From the NCBI GenBank assembly GCA_003024785.1, contig PUQB01000096.1:62001-126000 (forward strand): a DNA stretch of 64,000 nucleotides. The letters run 5' to 3'. The stretch comes from Selaginella tamariscina. Taxonomy: Eukaryota > Streptophyta > Lycopodiopsida > Selaginellales > Selaginellaceae. The notes beneath the pieces are model-generated. The model saw nothing but the letters and a program-made list of their open reading frames with translations. It was not told the DNA's origin and ran no database searches. Shown one piece after another: positions 12,240-24,651 of the stretch (position 1 is its first letter; every line of letters starts with the position of its first letter). The position numbers and the translations under genes are program-made.

Positions 12240-12252
12240 TTGATAGTAACTG
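12240..12252 (+). other. Putative self-complementary primer-binding site of copy A
   Basis: TTGATAGTAACTG, starting two bases after the 5' LTR. It does not begin with TGG, as a tRNA-type site would, and pairs over 13 nt without mismatch with 11945-11957. Confidence 0.6.
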
Positions 12253-15200
12253 CTTCATAGTTCTCGTTTTCCAGCTACCTTTTTCTTGATTCCTTTCCTT
12301 CATTTTCCTCCTTTTTCTTTCCTAGATCATGGCTGATTTTGAGCGTTTCAACACGAGCACCAAATGCTACTTCATGAGCTGGCCACTTTGCGCCAAGTGG
12401 TCACCGACCTGCAAGGTTCCACCACTGCGGCACATGCAGCTGCTGATGCATCCTCCAAGGCTGCTGCGCAGGCTCTCTCCCAGGCATCGGTGGTTCCCTC
12501 TTCATCAAACTTTTCTTCGGAGCCGAAGGTTAGCATGCCAGAGAAGTTCAGTGGCAATCGTGCCGATTTCCAAGGTTTCCTGAATCAGATCCGGCTCTTG
12601 ATCCGTATGCAACCACGGCGCTACTCGACTGATGCTCAAAAGGTGGGTCTTTTGGCATCCTTACTAAGTGGATCTCCACGGGCTTGGGTTGCCCCCTTGC
12701 TGGAGCGTGACGATCCATTGATGGAAGACTTTGAAGGTTTCGTGGCTGCCTTTGAAGCCTGTTTTGGAGATCCTGATAAGTACCGTTCTGCATGCACGAA
12801 GTTACGGAAGCTCACTCAAGGATCCCGACCAGCTTCCGTCTATGCATCCGAATTTCAGCAACTTTGCACGAACATTCCATGGGACGAGACTGCATTGATC
12901 GAACACTTCCGTTTTGGGTTGAGGGACGACGTGAAGGACCTTCTCCTTACGTTACCGGATGCCCAAACATTAGCGGAGATCATGCAACAAGCTGTTCGTT
13001 GCGACAACCGTTTGTTCGAGCGTCGTCAGGAAAGATCCCGTCAGCAGTTCCTGCAAACCAATCCTGCAGCTGTGGTACATGTTCCTGCACCACCTTCTGG
13101 AGTAGTTCCTATGGAGGTTGAGAAATCCAAGCGTGGCTCTCTTTCCGCTGCGAGAAGCAACGTCGTCGCAGTGAGAACCTGTGCTTGTATTGTGGTGGAG
13201 CAGGACACAAGGTGGCAGATTGTCCTATTAAAGCCAGGAACTTCAAGACGCGTGAAGTTGAAGCTGAAGTTCAGTCGGAAAACTCCAATGTCCACTTCGT
13301 CTAGGAGCCGCGAAGTTGGACGTAGGTGCAGGCTCCATTGGTGCTGCTCATACCATCCCATCACTTAAGTTTCCTGTACACATTCATCTTAATAATCGAG
13401 AGCTCATGGAGTTTGCCTTGTTAGACACTGGTGCAAATGCATGCTTCATGGATGACACGTTTGCAACTCAACATGGCATTTCGGTGGTGAAGTTGAAGCG
13501 TGCAGTTCCTGTAGAGGTGGCCGATGGGCGTCTAATTGCTTCTGGCGCGTTACCCATGCTACCGAACCTCTCTCCTGCAGTTATGGCACATTCAACTGTT
13601 CAATTTCCTTCAACTTGATCAAGACTCGGTCGACTCCCATCATTTTGGGCATGCCATGGTTCGTTGTTGCAAATCCGCAGATCGACTGGAGGTCTAGGAC
13701 GCTCACGTTTTCCTCTCCAACAGCTAGGATCAATCCTGTACCTTCCTGTGTGCAGGATACATCCTTAGTATCTGAGGCAGTACAAGCTACAGGATTGACC
13801 GCCTGTTCCTGTACCAGTGTTGAAGACTCCTCCTCACAGGATTCACCTCATATCAGTTCCTCAGCACATCTGCAGGCTCTCTTCACTCCTGTAAGTTTGC
13901 GGTGTCCTGTACAGGGTTCTTCCAATCCTGTATCAGTGTCGAAGGTTCCTCCTCAACAGGATCCACCTCCTGTTGATTCGCAGCACATTCGCAGGCTTCT
14001 TCCACTCTTGCGCAACCACGGACTCCTGTACAGGATTCTTCCAATCCTGTACACTCATCAACACCACACAGGTTTTTTCCAATCCTGCTTCTTTCTGTTA
14101 CCCTGCTTCTGTTCCATCCCCCAAGATCCTTCCTCTTTTTCAGTCACAGCTCCCTCCTTCTCCTCTCCGAGTTCTTACCACTACCATGCATGAACTCACC
14201 ACTGATCCTGCTCCCTTCCACCTTTTTGCCTTTCAAGTAACTCCTACGTCCTCTTCTACCTTTCCTGTATCCGACTCTTCTTGGACCAGTTTGTGGTGAT
14301 CTACCTCGACGACATCTTGATTTTCTCCAAGGACAGGCGGCACATGACAAGCATGTACGACTAGTTTTAGAGCGGCTTCGCGAGCAATGGCCTGTACGCG
14401 AAGTTGGAGAAGTGTTTTTTCGATAGGGATTCGGTGGAGTTCTTGGGCTACATCGTCTCTCCTGCTAGCGTTTCCATGGATATGCACAAGGTGAAGACCA
14501 TCGTGGAGTGGGAGAGGCCCAAGTCGGTACGAGATGTACAATGTTTCCTTTGGCTTTGCAAACTTCTACAGGCGGTTCATACAGGACTTCTCCAAGCGTG
14601 TACTTCCACTCACAGAACTCACCAAGCGCACAAGACGTTTCTCTTGGTCTGACAAGGCGGAACACGCGTTCACAACACTCAAGGACATTTTTCACGACAG
14701 CTCCGATTTTAGCACATCCTGACCCTCTCATCCTTTCTTCATTGAAGCAGATGCCTCGGATTTTGCAGTAGGATCCGTGCTATCGCAAGTTGGAGAGGAC
14801 AAGTTGCTTCATCCTGTAGCTTTTCACTCTCGTAAGTTCCTGTCGGCGGAGATCAACTACGAGATTCATGACAAGGAACTCAAGGCCATTGTGGATTCGT
14901 TTGAGGAGTGGCGGCATTTCCTGGAAGGCGCTGCAACATCCTGTACAAGTTCTTACGGATCACAAGAACCTGGAGTACTTTCAAACGGCTCGGGTCCTCA
15001 GTCGGCGACAGGCTAGGTGGGCAGAGTTCCTATCACGTTTTGACTTCGTCATCGTCTACAGGCCCGGCTTTCGGATGGCAAGGCGGACGCATTGTCTAGG
15101 CGCTCTTTACCTTGCACCAAGCCCGGGCGATCTTGCATTTGACGGTCAAAGGCAAAGTGTTGTTGGGTCCTGATCGTTTCCGGCTTGCGACATTGCAGGT

Positions 15201-16724
15201 TCATCAGGCTCCAGCAAATTCAACACTCCTACAGGACGTCCGTTCGCAGTTGGCTACAGACGACTTGGCAAAGAATGTGTTCTCACACATTCATCCTGAC
15301 GTTGCAAGTTCCTCTTCCTCCAGTTCCCGTCCAGACTACAACCTGTTCACCATACAGGATGGACTCCTGTACCGGGAAGGTCTCTTGTACGTTCCTGTTG
15401 GTATTTCCAGGACTCGCGTGGTACAGGATTGTCATGATACCCCGGCTACAGGACATTTTGGCGTGGCCAAGACAGTGGAGTTGGTGACTCGCAACTATTG
15501 GTGGCCGGGTTGCGAGGTTTTGTGGAGAGGTTTGTACAGAGTTGTGACACTTGTAGCAGGTCGAAGATGCCTCATCATGCACCCTCTGGTCTTCTTCGTC
15601 CTCTTCCTGTTCCGTCTGCTCCTTGGAGATCCATTTCTATGGATTTCCTCACAGATCTTTCTCCCTTCTCGTGGATTTGATGCAGTTCTTGTGGTTGTTG
15701 ACCGTTTCAACCAAGCAGGTTCATTTCCTACTCTGCAACAAGACAGCTACAGGTCAGACAACTGCCGAGTTGGTGATCCGCGCGAGGTGTTCCGACATCA
15801 TGGTCTTCCTGAGAGCATTGTTTCCGATCGAGGTCCACAATTCATGTCCAAGTTTTGGCGAGAGCTTCTTCGGAGTCTACAGGTCAAAGCAGATCTTCTT
15901 CAGGATATCACCCACAAACCGATGGGCAGTCCGAACGCACAATTCAGACCTTAGAAACAGTATCTTCGTTGCTTCATCAGTTACCAGCAGGATAACTGGT
16001 GGGACCTCCTTCCAATGGCGGAGTTTGCCTACAACAACTCCATCCACGCATCTACAGGACAAACACCCTTCTTTGCTCTTACAGGCCACCATCCACGTTT
16101 GACTTTGCTCCTCCCGCTTCTCCTTCTTCTCGCTCCTGCAGTACATGATCGTCTTCAGCATCTTCGGCAGGTACAGGATGATCTCCAGGTTCATCTTCAA
16201 AGGCACAGGAACGATACAAGCATCATGCTGATGCTCACCGTTAGCCGGCACCTGCATACAAGACTGGTGATCTCGTGTGGCTTCTTCGTCGACACATTCG
16301 CACCAACAGGCCTTCTTCTAAGTTGGATTTTCAACGATTGGGCCCTTATAGAATCGTGGCGGAGGTAAATCCTGTAGCTTTCCGACTCGAGTTACCCCAC
16401 GGTGAAACTTCATCCTGTGTTTCACACCTCTTTGTTGGAGCCGTATCATCCTTCTTCTCTTCCCGGTCGTGTTTCTTCTCCTCCCCCTCCTGTGGTCATT
16501 GACACGGAACCTGAGTACGAAGTCGCAGCCATCCTTGACTCTCGTCTTCATCGTCACCAACTCCAATACTTGGTGGATTGGAAAGGGTACCTGCCTACTG
16601 ATCGCACTTGGGAACCTGCATCCAACTTACTCCATAATTCTTCCAAGGTTGCTGCCTTCCATCGGCATTATCCTGCTAAACCAGGTCCCAAGACTCATGG
16701 AACTCGTCTTTAGGGAGGAGGTGC

Positions 16725-17346
16725 TGTCACGATCCGATACAGAATACATGATTCCGGATACAGGACATGGGTTGCAGGACTTTCCTACAGGATTTTGGAT
16801 ACAGGATATGGGTTGCAGGATTTTCCTACAGGATATTCCTACCAGGATTCCATACACAGGATTCGGTTGCAGGATATTCCTACAGGATATGCCACAGGAT
16901 ATGCCTAGAGGATAAGGGACATGTGGACTCATCTTAGCCTCTGCATGCATGCAAACACTCTTGTATGCATGCAACCACTTTTGCATGCATGCCTAGATTA
17001 GCTCTTGGAGTTGTGAGCATAAAAGCTCCGACCTAATTGTTGTACAATCAGTTACTATCAACACCAGTCTTACTACAATCAATTTCGTCTTGTCTTGTTC
17101 TCGTCTTATTTCCTGTCCTGTTCCTGTCTCGCTCCTGTTTCCTGTCCTGCCCCTGGATCCTATCCTGCTCCGGGATCCTGTCCTGTTCCTGTCTCGCTCC
17201 CGGATCCTATCCTGATCCTGTCTTGCTCTTAGATCCGTCCTGTTCCTATTTCCAGTTCCTGTCCTGCTCTCGGTCCTGTTCCTGAGTCAGGCCTTCCTGT
17301 CCTTGGAATCCTGTTCCCTTCCTGGTTCCTGGATCGTGGCTTGACA
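16725..17346 (+). repeat. 3' LTR, chromovirus copy A
   Basis: Partner of 11621-12237, preceded by a purine-rich tract. Confidence 0.93.
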
Positions 17347-18555
17347 CATATACCTTTTATATATGTGAAATATAATGATGTGTGTTATTATGAGTTTGAT
17401 GTGTTCTTTGAACAATTTAGATCCGTTGTCATAAACCAAGTTAATGCTGATGTTGATGCTGGTATTACCAACACTAGAATATTTTTTAAAAATATTCTAA
17501 ATTGATGTTAATGTTGGCATATGCCAACACTAAAATATTTTAAATTGATGCTAATGTTGGTAAATATATTAATACTAAATATTTTTTTAGAATATTCTAA
17601 GTTGATGCTGATGCTAATATATTTCAATACTAGAATATTCTCTTAAAATATTTTAAGATATAGATTCAATTCAAAACCAAATGTCCAGATTTATATTAGC
17701 GGTCAATAGACACTAGGTCTGAGTATATAAAGGAGGCTAGGATTACAGTTTTAGCATTTCGGTTTAACATTAGTTGTTGGCTGATCTCTTTTAATATTAA
17801 GTAATTAGTATTTTCATGCTTCTTTTTTTATTCGCTAATATGATTCCATTCATATTTTGTTATTGGCTTCGATAATTTGAATCAAAATCCTTTCACGTTA
17901 ATTGCGTCTCAGTCATACTAGGATAATGGTAGAAATCATGCAATAAGAATTATGCACATGTTTTTAAAGTTGCAGCAAAAGAACCAATGACTAACAAATG
18001 AAAATTAATGATTGATGGTGGAAAAACATGAGCTTGTTAGGATTAAGGAATGACAAATGAACATTGTAACTAAAATGGGAATGTTTATGGTCCCATTTTT
18101 TTAATAATTAGCAATTTTAATTATTTAATTAGCATTTTTTAATATAAAAATAATTTTTAGAAAATATATGTTTAAAGAAAGAATATTCTTTAAAATGTAT
18201 GTTTAAAATATTAATAATTAATATGTAAGTATTAATTACATTTTTTTTTATATTCCATTTTCATGTATCATTACCATTTTATCTACAACGTTCATGCAAG
18301 ATTAGGAAGGGCAAAAGCTAGTGTAGCAAGTGATTAAACTCACATGACAAATCCACTATTACAAGGCAACTCTTCGAGCTCATATTCCTCTGTTAGTATG
18401 CCATAAAGGTTTGGTGGCATAAGGTCCCAATTTTGTGAATTCATGAACCAAGTTCGCTTGGTCATTTGGATGAACCATAATCATTACGCAGACGATCACT
18501 CGAAGGTGGGTTTAGTTGGATTATTTACTCATCGGTACTACTCGAGCCTAGTTTG
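17347..18555. other. Intergenic between chromovirus copies A and B
   Basis: At about 17440-17650 there are three degenerate units of about 70 bp, each with a GATGCTRATGTTGG-like stretch followed by an AAATATTCTAA-like stretch. TATATAAAGGAGG at about 17724 looks like a promoter or LTR remnant. No gene seen. Confidence 0.5.
17440..17650. repeat. Degenerate tandem repeat, about three 70-bp units
   Basis: Alternating GC-richer (TTGATGCTGATGTTGG-like) and AT-rich (AGAATATTCT-like) parts. Confidence 0.5.
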
Positions 18556-19057
18556 TGTCAAAGCCACGATCCAGGAACCAGGAAGCAAGTAGGATTCCGA
18601 GAACAGGAAGGCTTGACTCAGGAACAGGACCGAGAGCAGGACAGGAACTAGGAACAGGAACAGGACGGATCCAAGAACAAGACAGGATCCGGGAGCAAGA
18701 CAGGAGCAGGAGGCAAAGAGTAAGACAAGAACAAGACAAGAACAAGGAACAAGAATAATCGTAGAATGACTGGTGTTGATTGTAACTGATTGTACAACAA
18801 TTAGGTCGGAGCTTTTATGCTCACAACTCCAAGCTAATCTGGTCATGAGCCTAATCTAGTCACTAGCCAAAATTGGTCATCCTTATCCTATAGGAATATC
18901 CTGTAGGAATATCCTGCGGGAATATCCGTGAGAATATCCTGCGGAATATCCTGTGGCATATCCTGTGGGAATATCCTGCGGGCCGAAATCCTGTATCGCA
19001 TATCCTGTAGGCTGAATCCTGTATGTCGTATCCTGTATCCTGTATCGGGTCGTGACA
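18556..19057 (-). repeat. 3' LTR, chromovirus copy B
   Basis: Partner of 24137-24651; the inner edge is followed by GCACCTCCTCCC, the complement of the polypurine tract. Confidence 0.93.
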
Positions 19058-22000
19058 GCACCTCCTCCCTAAGGACGAGTTCCACGAGTCTTGGGACCTG
19101 GTTTAGCAGGATAACGCCGATGGAAGCAGCAACTTTGGAAGAAGCATGGAGTAAGTTGGATGCAGGTTCCCAAGTGCGATCGGTAGGCAAATAACCTTTC
19201 CAATCCACCAAGTATTGAAGTTGACGACGATGAAGACGAGAATCAAGGATGGCTGCAACTTCGTACTCAGGTTCACCAGCAATGACCACAGGAGGGGGAG
19301 GAGAAGAAGCACGACCAGGAAGAGAAGAAGGATGATACGGCTCCAACAAGGAGGTGTGAAACACAGGATGAAGTTTCACCGTAGGTGGTAACTCGAGTCG
19401 GAAAGCTACAGGATTTACCTCCGCCACGATCATGTAAGGGCCCAATCGTTGAAAATCCAACTTAGAAGAAGGCCTGTTGGTGCGAATGTGTCGACGAAGA
19501 AGCCACACGAGATCACCAATCTTGTATGCAGGTGCCGGTTGACGGTGAGCATCAGCATGATGCTTGTACCGTTCCTGTGCCTGCTGAAGGTGAACCTGGA
19601 GATCATCCTGTACCTGCCGAAGATGCTGAAGACGATCCTGTACTGCAGGAGCGGAAGAAGGAGAAGCAGGAGAGCAAAGTCAAAACGTGGATGGTGGCCT
19701 GTAAGAGCAAAGAAAGGTGTCTGGCCTGTAGATGCGTGAATGGAGTTGTTGTAGGCAAACTCCGCCATAGGAAGAAGGTCCAACCAATTATCCTGTTGGT
19801 AACTGATGAAGCAACGAAGATATTGCTCCAAGGTCTGGATTGTGCGTTCTGACTGTCCATCAGTTTGCGGGTGATATCCTGAAGAAAGATCCGCTTTAAC
19901 CTGTAGACTCCGAAGAAGCTCTCGCCAAAACTTGGACATGAATTGTGGACCTCGATCGGAAACAATGCTCTCAGGAAGACCATGATGTCGGAACACCTCA
20001 CGGATCACCAATCGGCAGTTGTCTGACCTGTAGCTGTCTTGTTGCAGGGTAGGAAATGAGCCTGCTTGGTGAAACGGTCAACCACCACAAGAACTGCATC
20101 GAATCCACGAGAAGGAGGAAGATCTGTGAGGAAATCCATAGAAATGGATCTCCAAGGAGTAGAAGGAACAGGAAGAGGACGAAGAAGACCAGAAGGTGCA
20201 TGACGAGGCATCTTCGACCTGTTGCAGGTGTCACAACTCCGTACAAACCTTTCCACAAAACCCGCAACCCAGGCCACCAATAGTTGCGAGTCACCAACTC
20301 AACTGTCTTGGCCACACCAAAATGTCCTGTAGCCGGGTATCATGACAATCCTGTACCACACGAGTCCTGCAAACACCAACAGGAACGTACAGGAGACCTT
20401 CCCGGTACAGGAGTCCATCCTGTATGGTGAACAGGTTGTAGTCTGGACGGGAACTGGAGGAAGAGGAACTTGCAACGTCAGGATGAATGTGTGAGAACAC
20501 ATTCTTTGCCAAGTCGTCTGTAGCCAACTGCGAACGGACGTCTTGTAGGAGAGTTGAATTTGCTGGAGCCTGATGAACCTGCAGTGCCGCAAGCCGGAAT
20601 CGATCAGGACCCAACAACACTTGCCTTTGACAGTCAAATGCAGGATCGCCCGGGCTTGGTGCAAGGTAGAGCGCCTAGACAATGCGTCCGCCTTGCCATT
20701 CCGAAAACCGGGCCTGTAGACGATGACGAAGTCAAAACGTGATAGGAACTCCGCCCACCTAGCCTGTCGCCGACTGAGAACTCGAGCCGTTTGAAAGTAC
20801 TCCAGGTTCTTGTGATCCGTAAGAACTTGTACAGGATGTGCAGCACCTTCCAGGAAATGCCGCCACTCCTCAAACGAATCCACAATGGCCTTGAGTTCCT
20901 TGTCATGAATCTCGTAATTGATCTCCGCCGACAGGAATTACGAGAGTGAAAAGCTACAGGATGAAGCAACTTGTCCTCTCCAACTTGCGATAGGACGGAT
21001 CCTACTGCAAAATCCGAGGCATCTGCTTCAACGAAGAAAGGACGAGAAGGATCAGGATGTGCTAAAATCGGAGCTGTCGTGAAGGTGTCCTTGAGTGTTG
21101 TGAATGCATGTTCCGCCTTGTCGGACCAAGAGAAAACCTCTGTGCGCTTGGTGAGTTCCGTGAGTGGAAGTACACGCTTGGAGAAGTCCTGTATGAATCG
21201 CCTGTAGAAGTTTGCAAAGCCAAGGAAACATTGTACATCTCGTACAGACTTGGGCCTCTCCCACTCCACGATGGTCTTCACCTTGTGCATGTCCATGGAA
21301 ACGCCAGCAGGAGAGACGATGTAGCCCAAGAACTCCACAGAATCCCTATCGAAAAAACACTTCTCCAACTTCGCATACAAGCCATGCTCACGAAGCCGCT
21401 GTAGAACCAACCGTACATGCTTGTCATGTGCCGCCTGGTCCTTGGAGAAAATCAAAATGTCGTCGAGGTAGATCACCACAAACTGGTCCAAGAAGTCACG
21501 AAAGATGTCGTTCACCATATGTTGGAACACGGCTGGGGCATTGGTAAGGCCGAAAGGCATCACCGTGTACTCGAAGTGTCCATACCTTGTACGAAAGGCA
21601 GTCTTCCACTCATCGCCGGACGAATCCGTACAAGGTTGTAGGCCCCTCGTAAGTCGATCTTCGTGAACACCTTTGCTCCTCGCAGCCGATCGAGAAGTTC
21701 CGGGATCAATGGCAACGGGTACCGATTCCGAATGGTAGCTTGATTCAAACCCCTGTAGTCCACAACCAAACGTAAGCTCCCATCCTTCTTCTTGACAAAG
21801 AAGATTGGCGCTCCTGCAGGGGACTTTGAGTGACGAATGAAGCCGGATGCCAAGTTGTCCTCGATGTATGGCGAAGAACCTCCAACTCTGTGGGTGACAA
21901 TGCGTAAATCGGTCCGAACGGTGGGTCTTTCCTTCTGCAAGATCAATAGGACAGTCGTAGGACCTGTGAACAGGAAGAACTGTAGCCTTGTGCTTGTCAA

Positions 22001-24136
22001 AAACGTCCTTAAAGTCGTGGTACTTGGATGGTAGAGAAGAAGGAGGAGAAGGAGAAGGAGTAGGTGAAGGAGATTGAAAAACAGGAGAGTCAGACACAGG
22101 AAAGGTAGAAGAGGACGTAGGAGTTACTTGAAAGGCAAAAAGGTGGAAAGGAGCAGGATCAGTGGTAAGTTCATGCATGGTAGTGGTAAGAACTCGGAGA
22201 GGAGCAGGAGGAGCTGTGATTGAAAAAGAGGAAGGATCTTGGGGGGTGGAATAGAAACAGAGTAATGAAAAGAAGCAGGATTGGAAGAAACAGATGTGGA
22301 TGTTGACAAGTGTACAGGATTGGAAGAATCCTGTACAGAAGTCCGTGGATGCACAGGAGTGAGGGAGCCTGTGAATGTGCTGATGATCAACAGGAGGTGG
22401 ATCCTGTTGAGGAGGAACCTTCGACACTGATACAGGATTGGAAGAACCCTGTACAGGACACCGCAAACTTACAGGAGTGGAGAAAGCCTGCGGATGTGCT
22501 GAGGAACTGACATGAGGTGAATCCTGTCGAGCAGGAGTCTTCAACACTGGTACAGGAACAGGCACGGTCAATCCTGTAGCTTGTACTGCCTCAGACACCA
22601 AGGATGTATCCTGCACGCAGGAAGGTACAGGGTTGATCCTGGCTGTTGGAGAGGAAAACGTGAGCGTCCTAGACCTCCAGTCGATCTGCGGATTTGCAAC
22701 AACGAACCATGGCATGCCAAAAATGATGGGAGTCGACCGAGTCTTGATCAAGTTGAAGGAAATCGAACAGTTGAATGCACCATGATTGCAAGAGAGAGGT
22801 GTGGTAGCGTGGGTAACTGCGCCAGAAGCAATCAAACGACCATCGGCCACCTCTACAGGAATTGCATGCTTCAACTTCACCACCGGAATGCCATGCTGAG
22901 CTGCAAAAGTGTCATCCATGAAACATGCATTTGCACCAGTGTCTAACAGGGCAAACTCCTTGAGCTCTCGATTATTGAGGCGAATGTGTACAGGAAACTT
23001 GAGTGATGGAATGGTATGAGCAGCACCAATGGAGCCTGCACCTACGTCCAACTTCGCGGCTCCTAGACGAAGTGGACATTGAAGTTTTCCGACTGAACTT
23101 CAGCTTCGGCTTCACGCGCTTGAACTTCCTGGCTTTATTAGGACATTCCGCCACCTTGTGTCCTGCTGCACCACAATACAAGCATAGGTTCTCACCCCGT
23201 CGACGTTGCTTCTCAGCAGTTGAAAGTGGGCCACGCTTGGAATTGTTAACCTCCATAGGAACTGCTCCAGAAGGTGTCGCAGGAACATGTGCTACGGCTA
23301 CAGGGTTGGCTGGCAGGAACTGCTGACGGAATTTTTCCTGACGGCGCTCGAACAAACGGTTGTCGCAGCGAACGGCCTGTTGCATGATCTCCGCTAACGT
23401 TTGGGCATCCGGTAACGTAAGGAGAAGGTCCTTCACGTCGTCCTCAGCCCAAAACGGAAATGTTCGATCAATGCAGTCTCGTCCCATGGAATGTTCGTGC
23501 ACAATTGCTGGAATTCGGATGCATAAACGGAAGCTGGTCTGGATCCTTGTGTGAGCCTCCGTAACTTTGTGCATGCAGAACGGTACTTATCAGGATCTCC
23601 AAAGCAGGCTTCAAAGGCAGCCACGAAACCTTCAAAGTCTTCCATCAATGGGTCGTCACGCTCCAGCAAGGGAGCAACCCAAGCTCGTGGAGATCCACTT
23701 AGTAAGGATGCCAAAAGGCCAACCTTTTGTGCATCCGTCGAGTAGCGGCGTGGTTGCATGCGGATCAAGAGCCGGATCTGATTCAGGAAACCTTGGAAAT
23801 CGGCACGGTTGCCACTGAACTTCTCTGGCATGCTGATCTTCGGCTCCGGAGAAAAGTTCGATGAAGAAGGAACCACCGATGCCTGAGAGAGAGCCTGCGC
23901 AGCAGCCTTGGAGGATGCATCAGCAGCTGCATGTGCCGCATGGGTGGAGCCTTGTAGATCGGTGACCACTTGGCGCAAAGTGGCCAGCTCATGAAGCAAC
24001 ATTTGGTGCTCGCGTTGAAAGTGCTCAAAATCAGCCATGATCGTATGAAAGAAAGAAAGGAGAAAAACGAAGGAAAAGAATCAAGGAAAAAAAAAGGTAG
24101 CTGGGAAACGAAGAGCTATGAAAGGTTACATCAAAC

Positions 24137-24651
24137 TGTCAAGCCACGATCCAGGAACCAGGAAGCAAGTAGGATTCCGAGAACAGGAAGGCTTGACTCA
24201 GGAACAGGACCGAGAGCAGGACAGGAACTAGGAACAGGAACAGGACGGATCCAAGAACAAGACAGGATCCGGGAGCAAGACAGGAGCAGGAGGCAAAGAG
24301 TAAGACAAGAACAAGACAAGAACAAGGAACAAGAATAATCGTAGAATGACTGGTGTTGATTGTAACTGATTGTACAACAATTAGGTCGGAGCTTTTATGC
24401 TCACAACTCCAAGCTAATCTGGTCATGAGCCTAATCTAGTCACTAGCCAAAATTGGTCATCCTTATCCTATAGGAATATCCTGTAGGAATATCCTGCGGG
24501 AATATCCTGCGGGAATATCCTGTGAGAATATCCTGCGGGAATATCCTGTGGCATATCCTGTGGAATATCCTGCGGGCCGAAATCCTGTATCGCATATCCT
24601 GTAGGCTGAATCCTGTATGTCGTATCCTGTATCCTGTATCGGGTCGTGACA
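24137..24651 (-). repeat. 5' LTR, chromovirus copy B
   Basis: Carries the TATA-like box (CTTTTATG on plus) and the segment at 24356-24368 (TTGATTGTAACTG on plus) that corresponds to the self-primer segment of copy A. The matching primer site just inside the LTR is at about 24125-24135 and pairs with one bulged base. Confidence 0.93.

Larger units (their letters stand above)
11621..17346 (+). mobile_element. Chromodomain Ty3/gypsy retrotransposon (chromovirus), copy A
   Basis: LTR element on plus, 5726 bp, flanked on both sides by CATAT (11616-11620 and 17347-17351) as target duplication. LTRs at 11621-12237 and 16725-17346 begin TGTCACGA and end CTTGACA. Parts in order: gag from about 12364 with the remains of a CCHC knuckle; retropepsin (LLDTGANACFMDD) near 13420; reverse transcriptase/RNase H near 14280-15100; integrase near 15480-16000; and a C-terminal chromodomain (EYEVAAILDSRLHRHQLQYL) near 16510-16640, which puts it in the chromoviruses. 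A purine tract (GGGAGGAGG) lies just before the 3' LTR. By eye the LTRs differ by a few percent. It is the most damaged of the three copies, with roughly ten breaks. Confidence 0.95.
18556..24651 (-). mobile_element. Chromodomain Ty3/gypsy retrotransposon (chromovirus), copy B
   Basis: LTR element on minus, 6096 bp, with GTTTG on both sides (18551-18555 and 24652-24656). LTRs at 18556-19057 and 24137-24651 are nearly identical by eye, apart from small changes in repeat number, so it is young. Parts, from right to left: gag (start 24038, MADFEHFQREHQMLLHELAT) with a CCHC knuckle (CLYCGAAGHKVAEC); retropepsin (LLDTGANACFMDD); reverse transcriptase with the YLDD box ([13 protein letters not shown]); RNase H; integrase with its HHCC region ([21 protein letters not shown]) and core ([20 protein letters not shown]); and a chromodomain (EYEVAAILDSRLHRRQLQYL). 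The longest open stretch is 20634-23051. It looks close to whole, with a handful of breaks. Confidence 0.95.
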
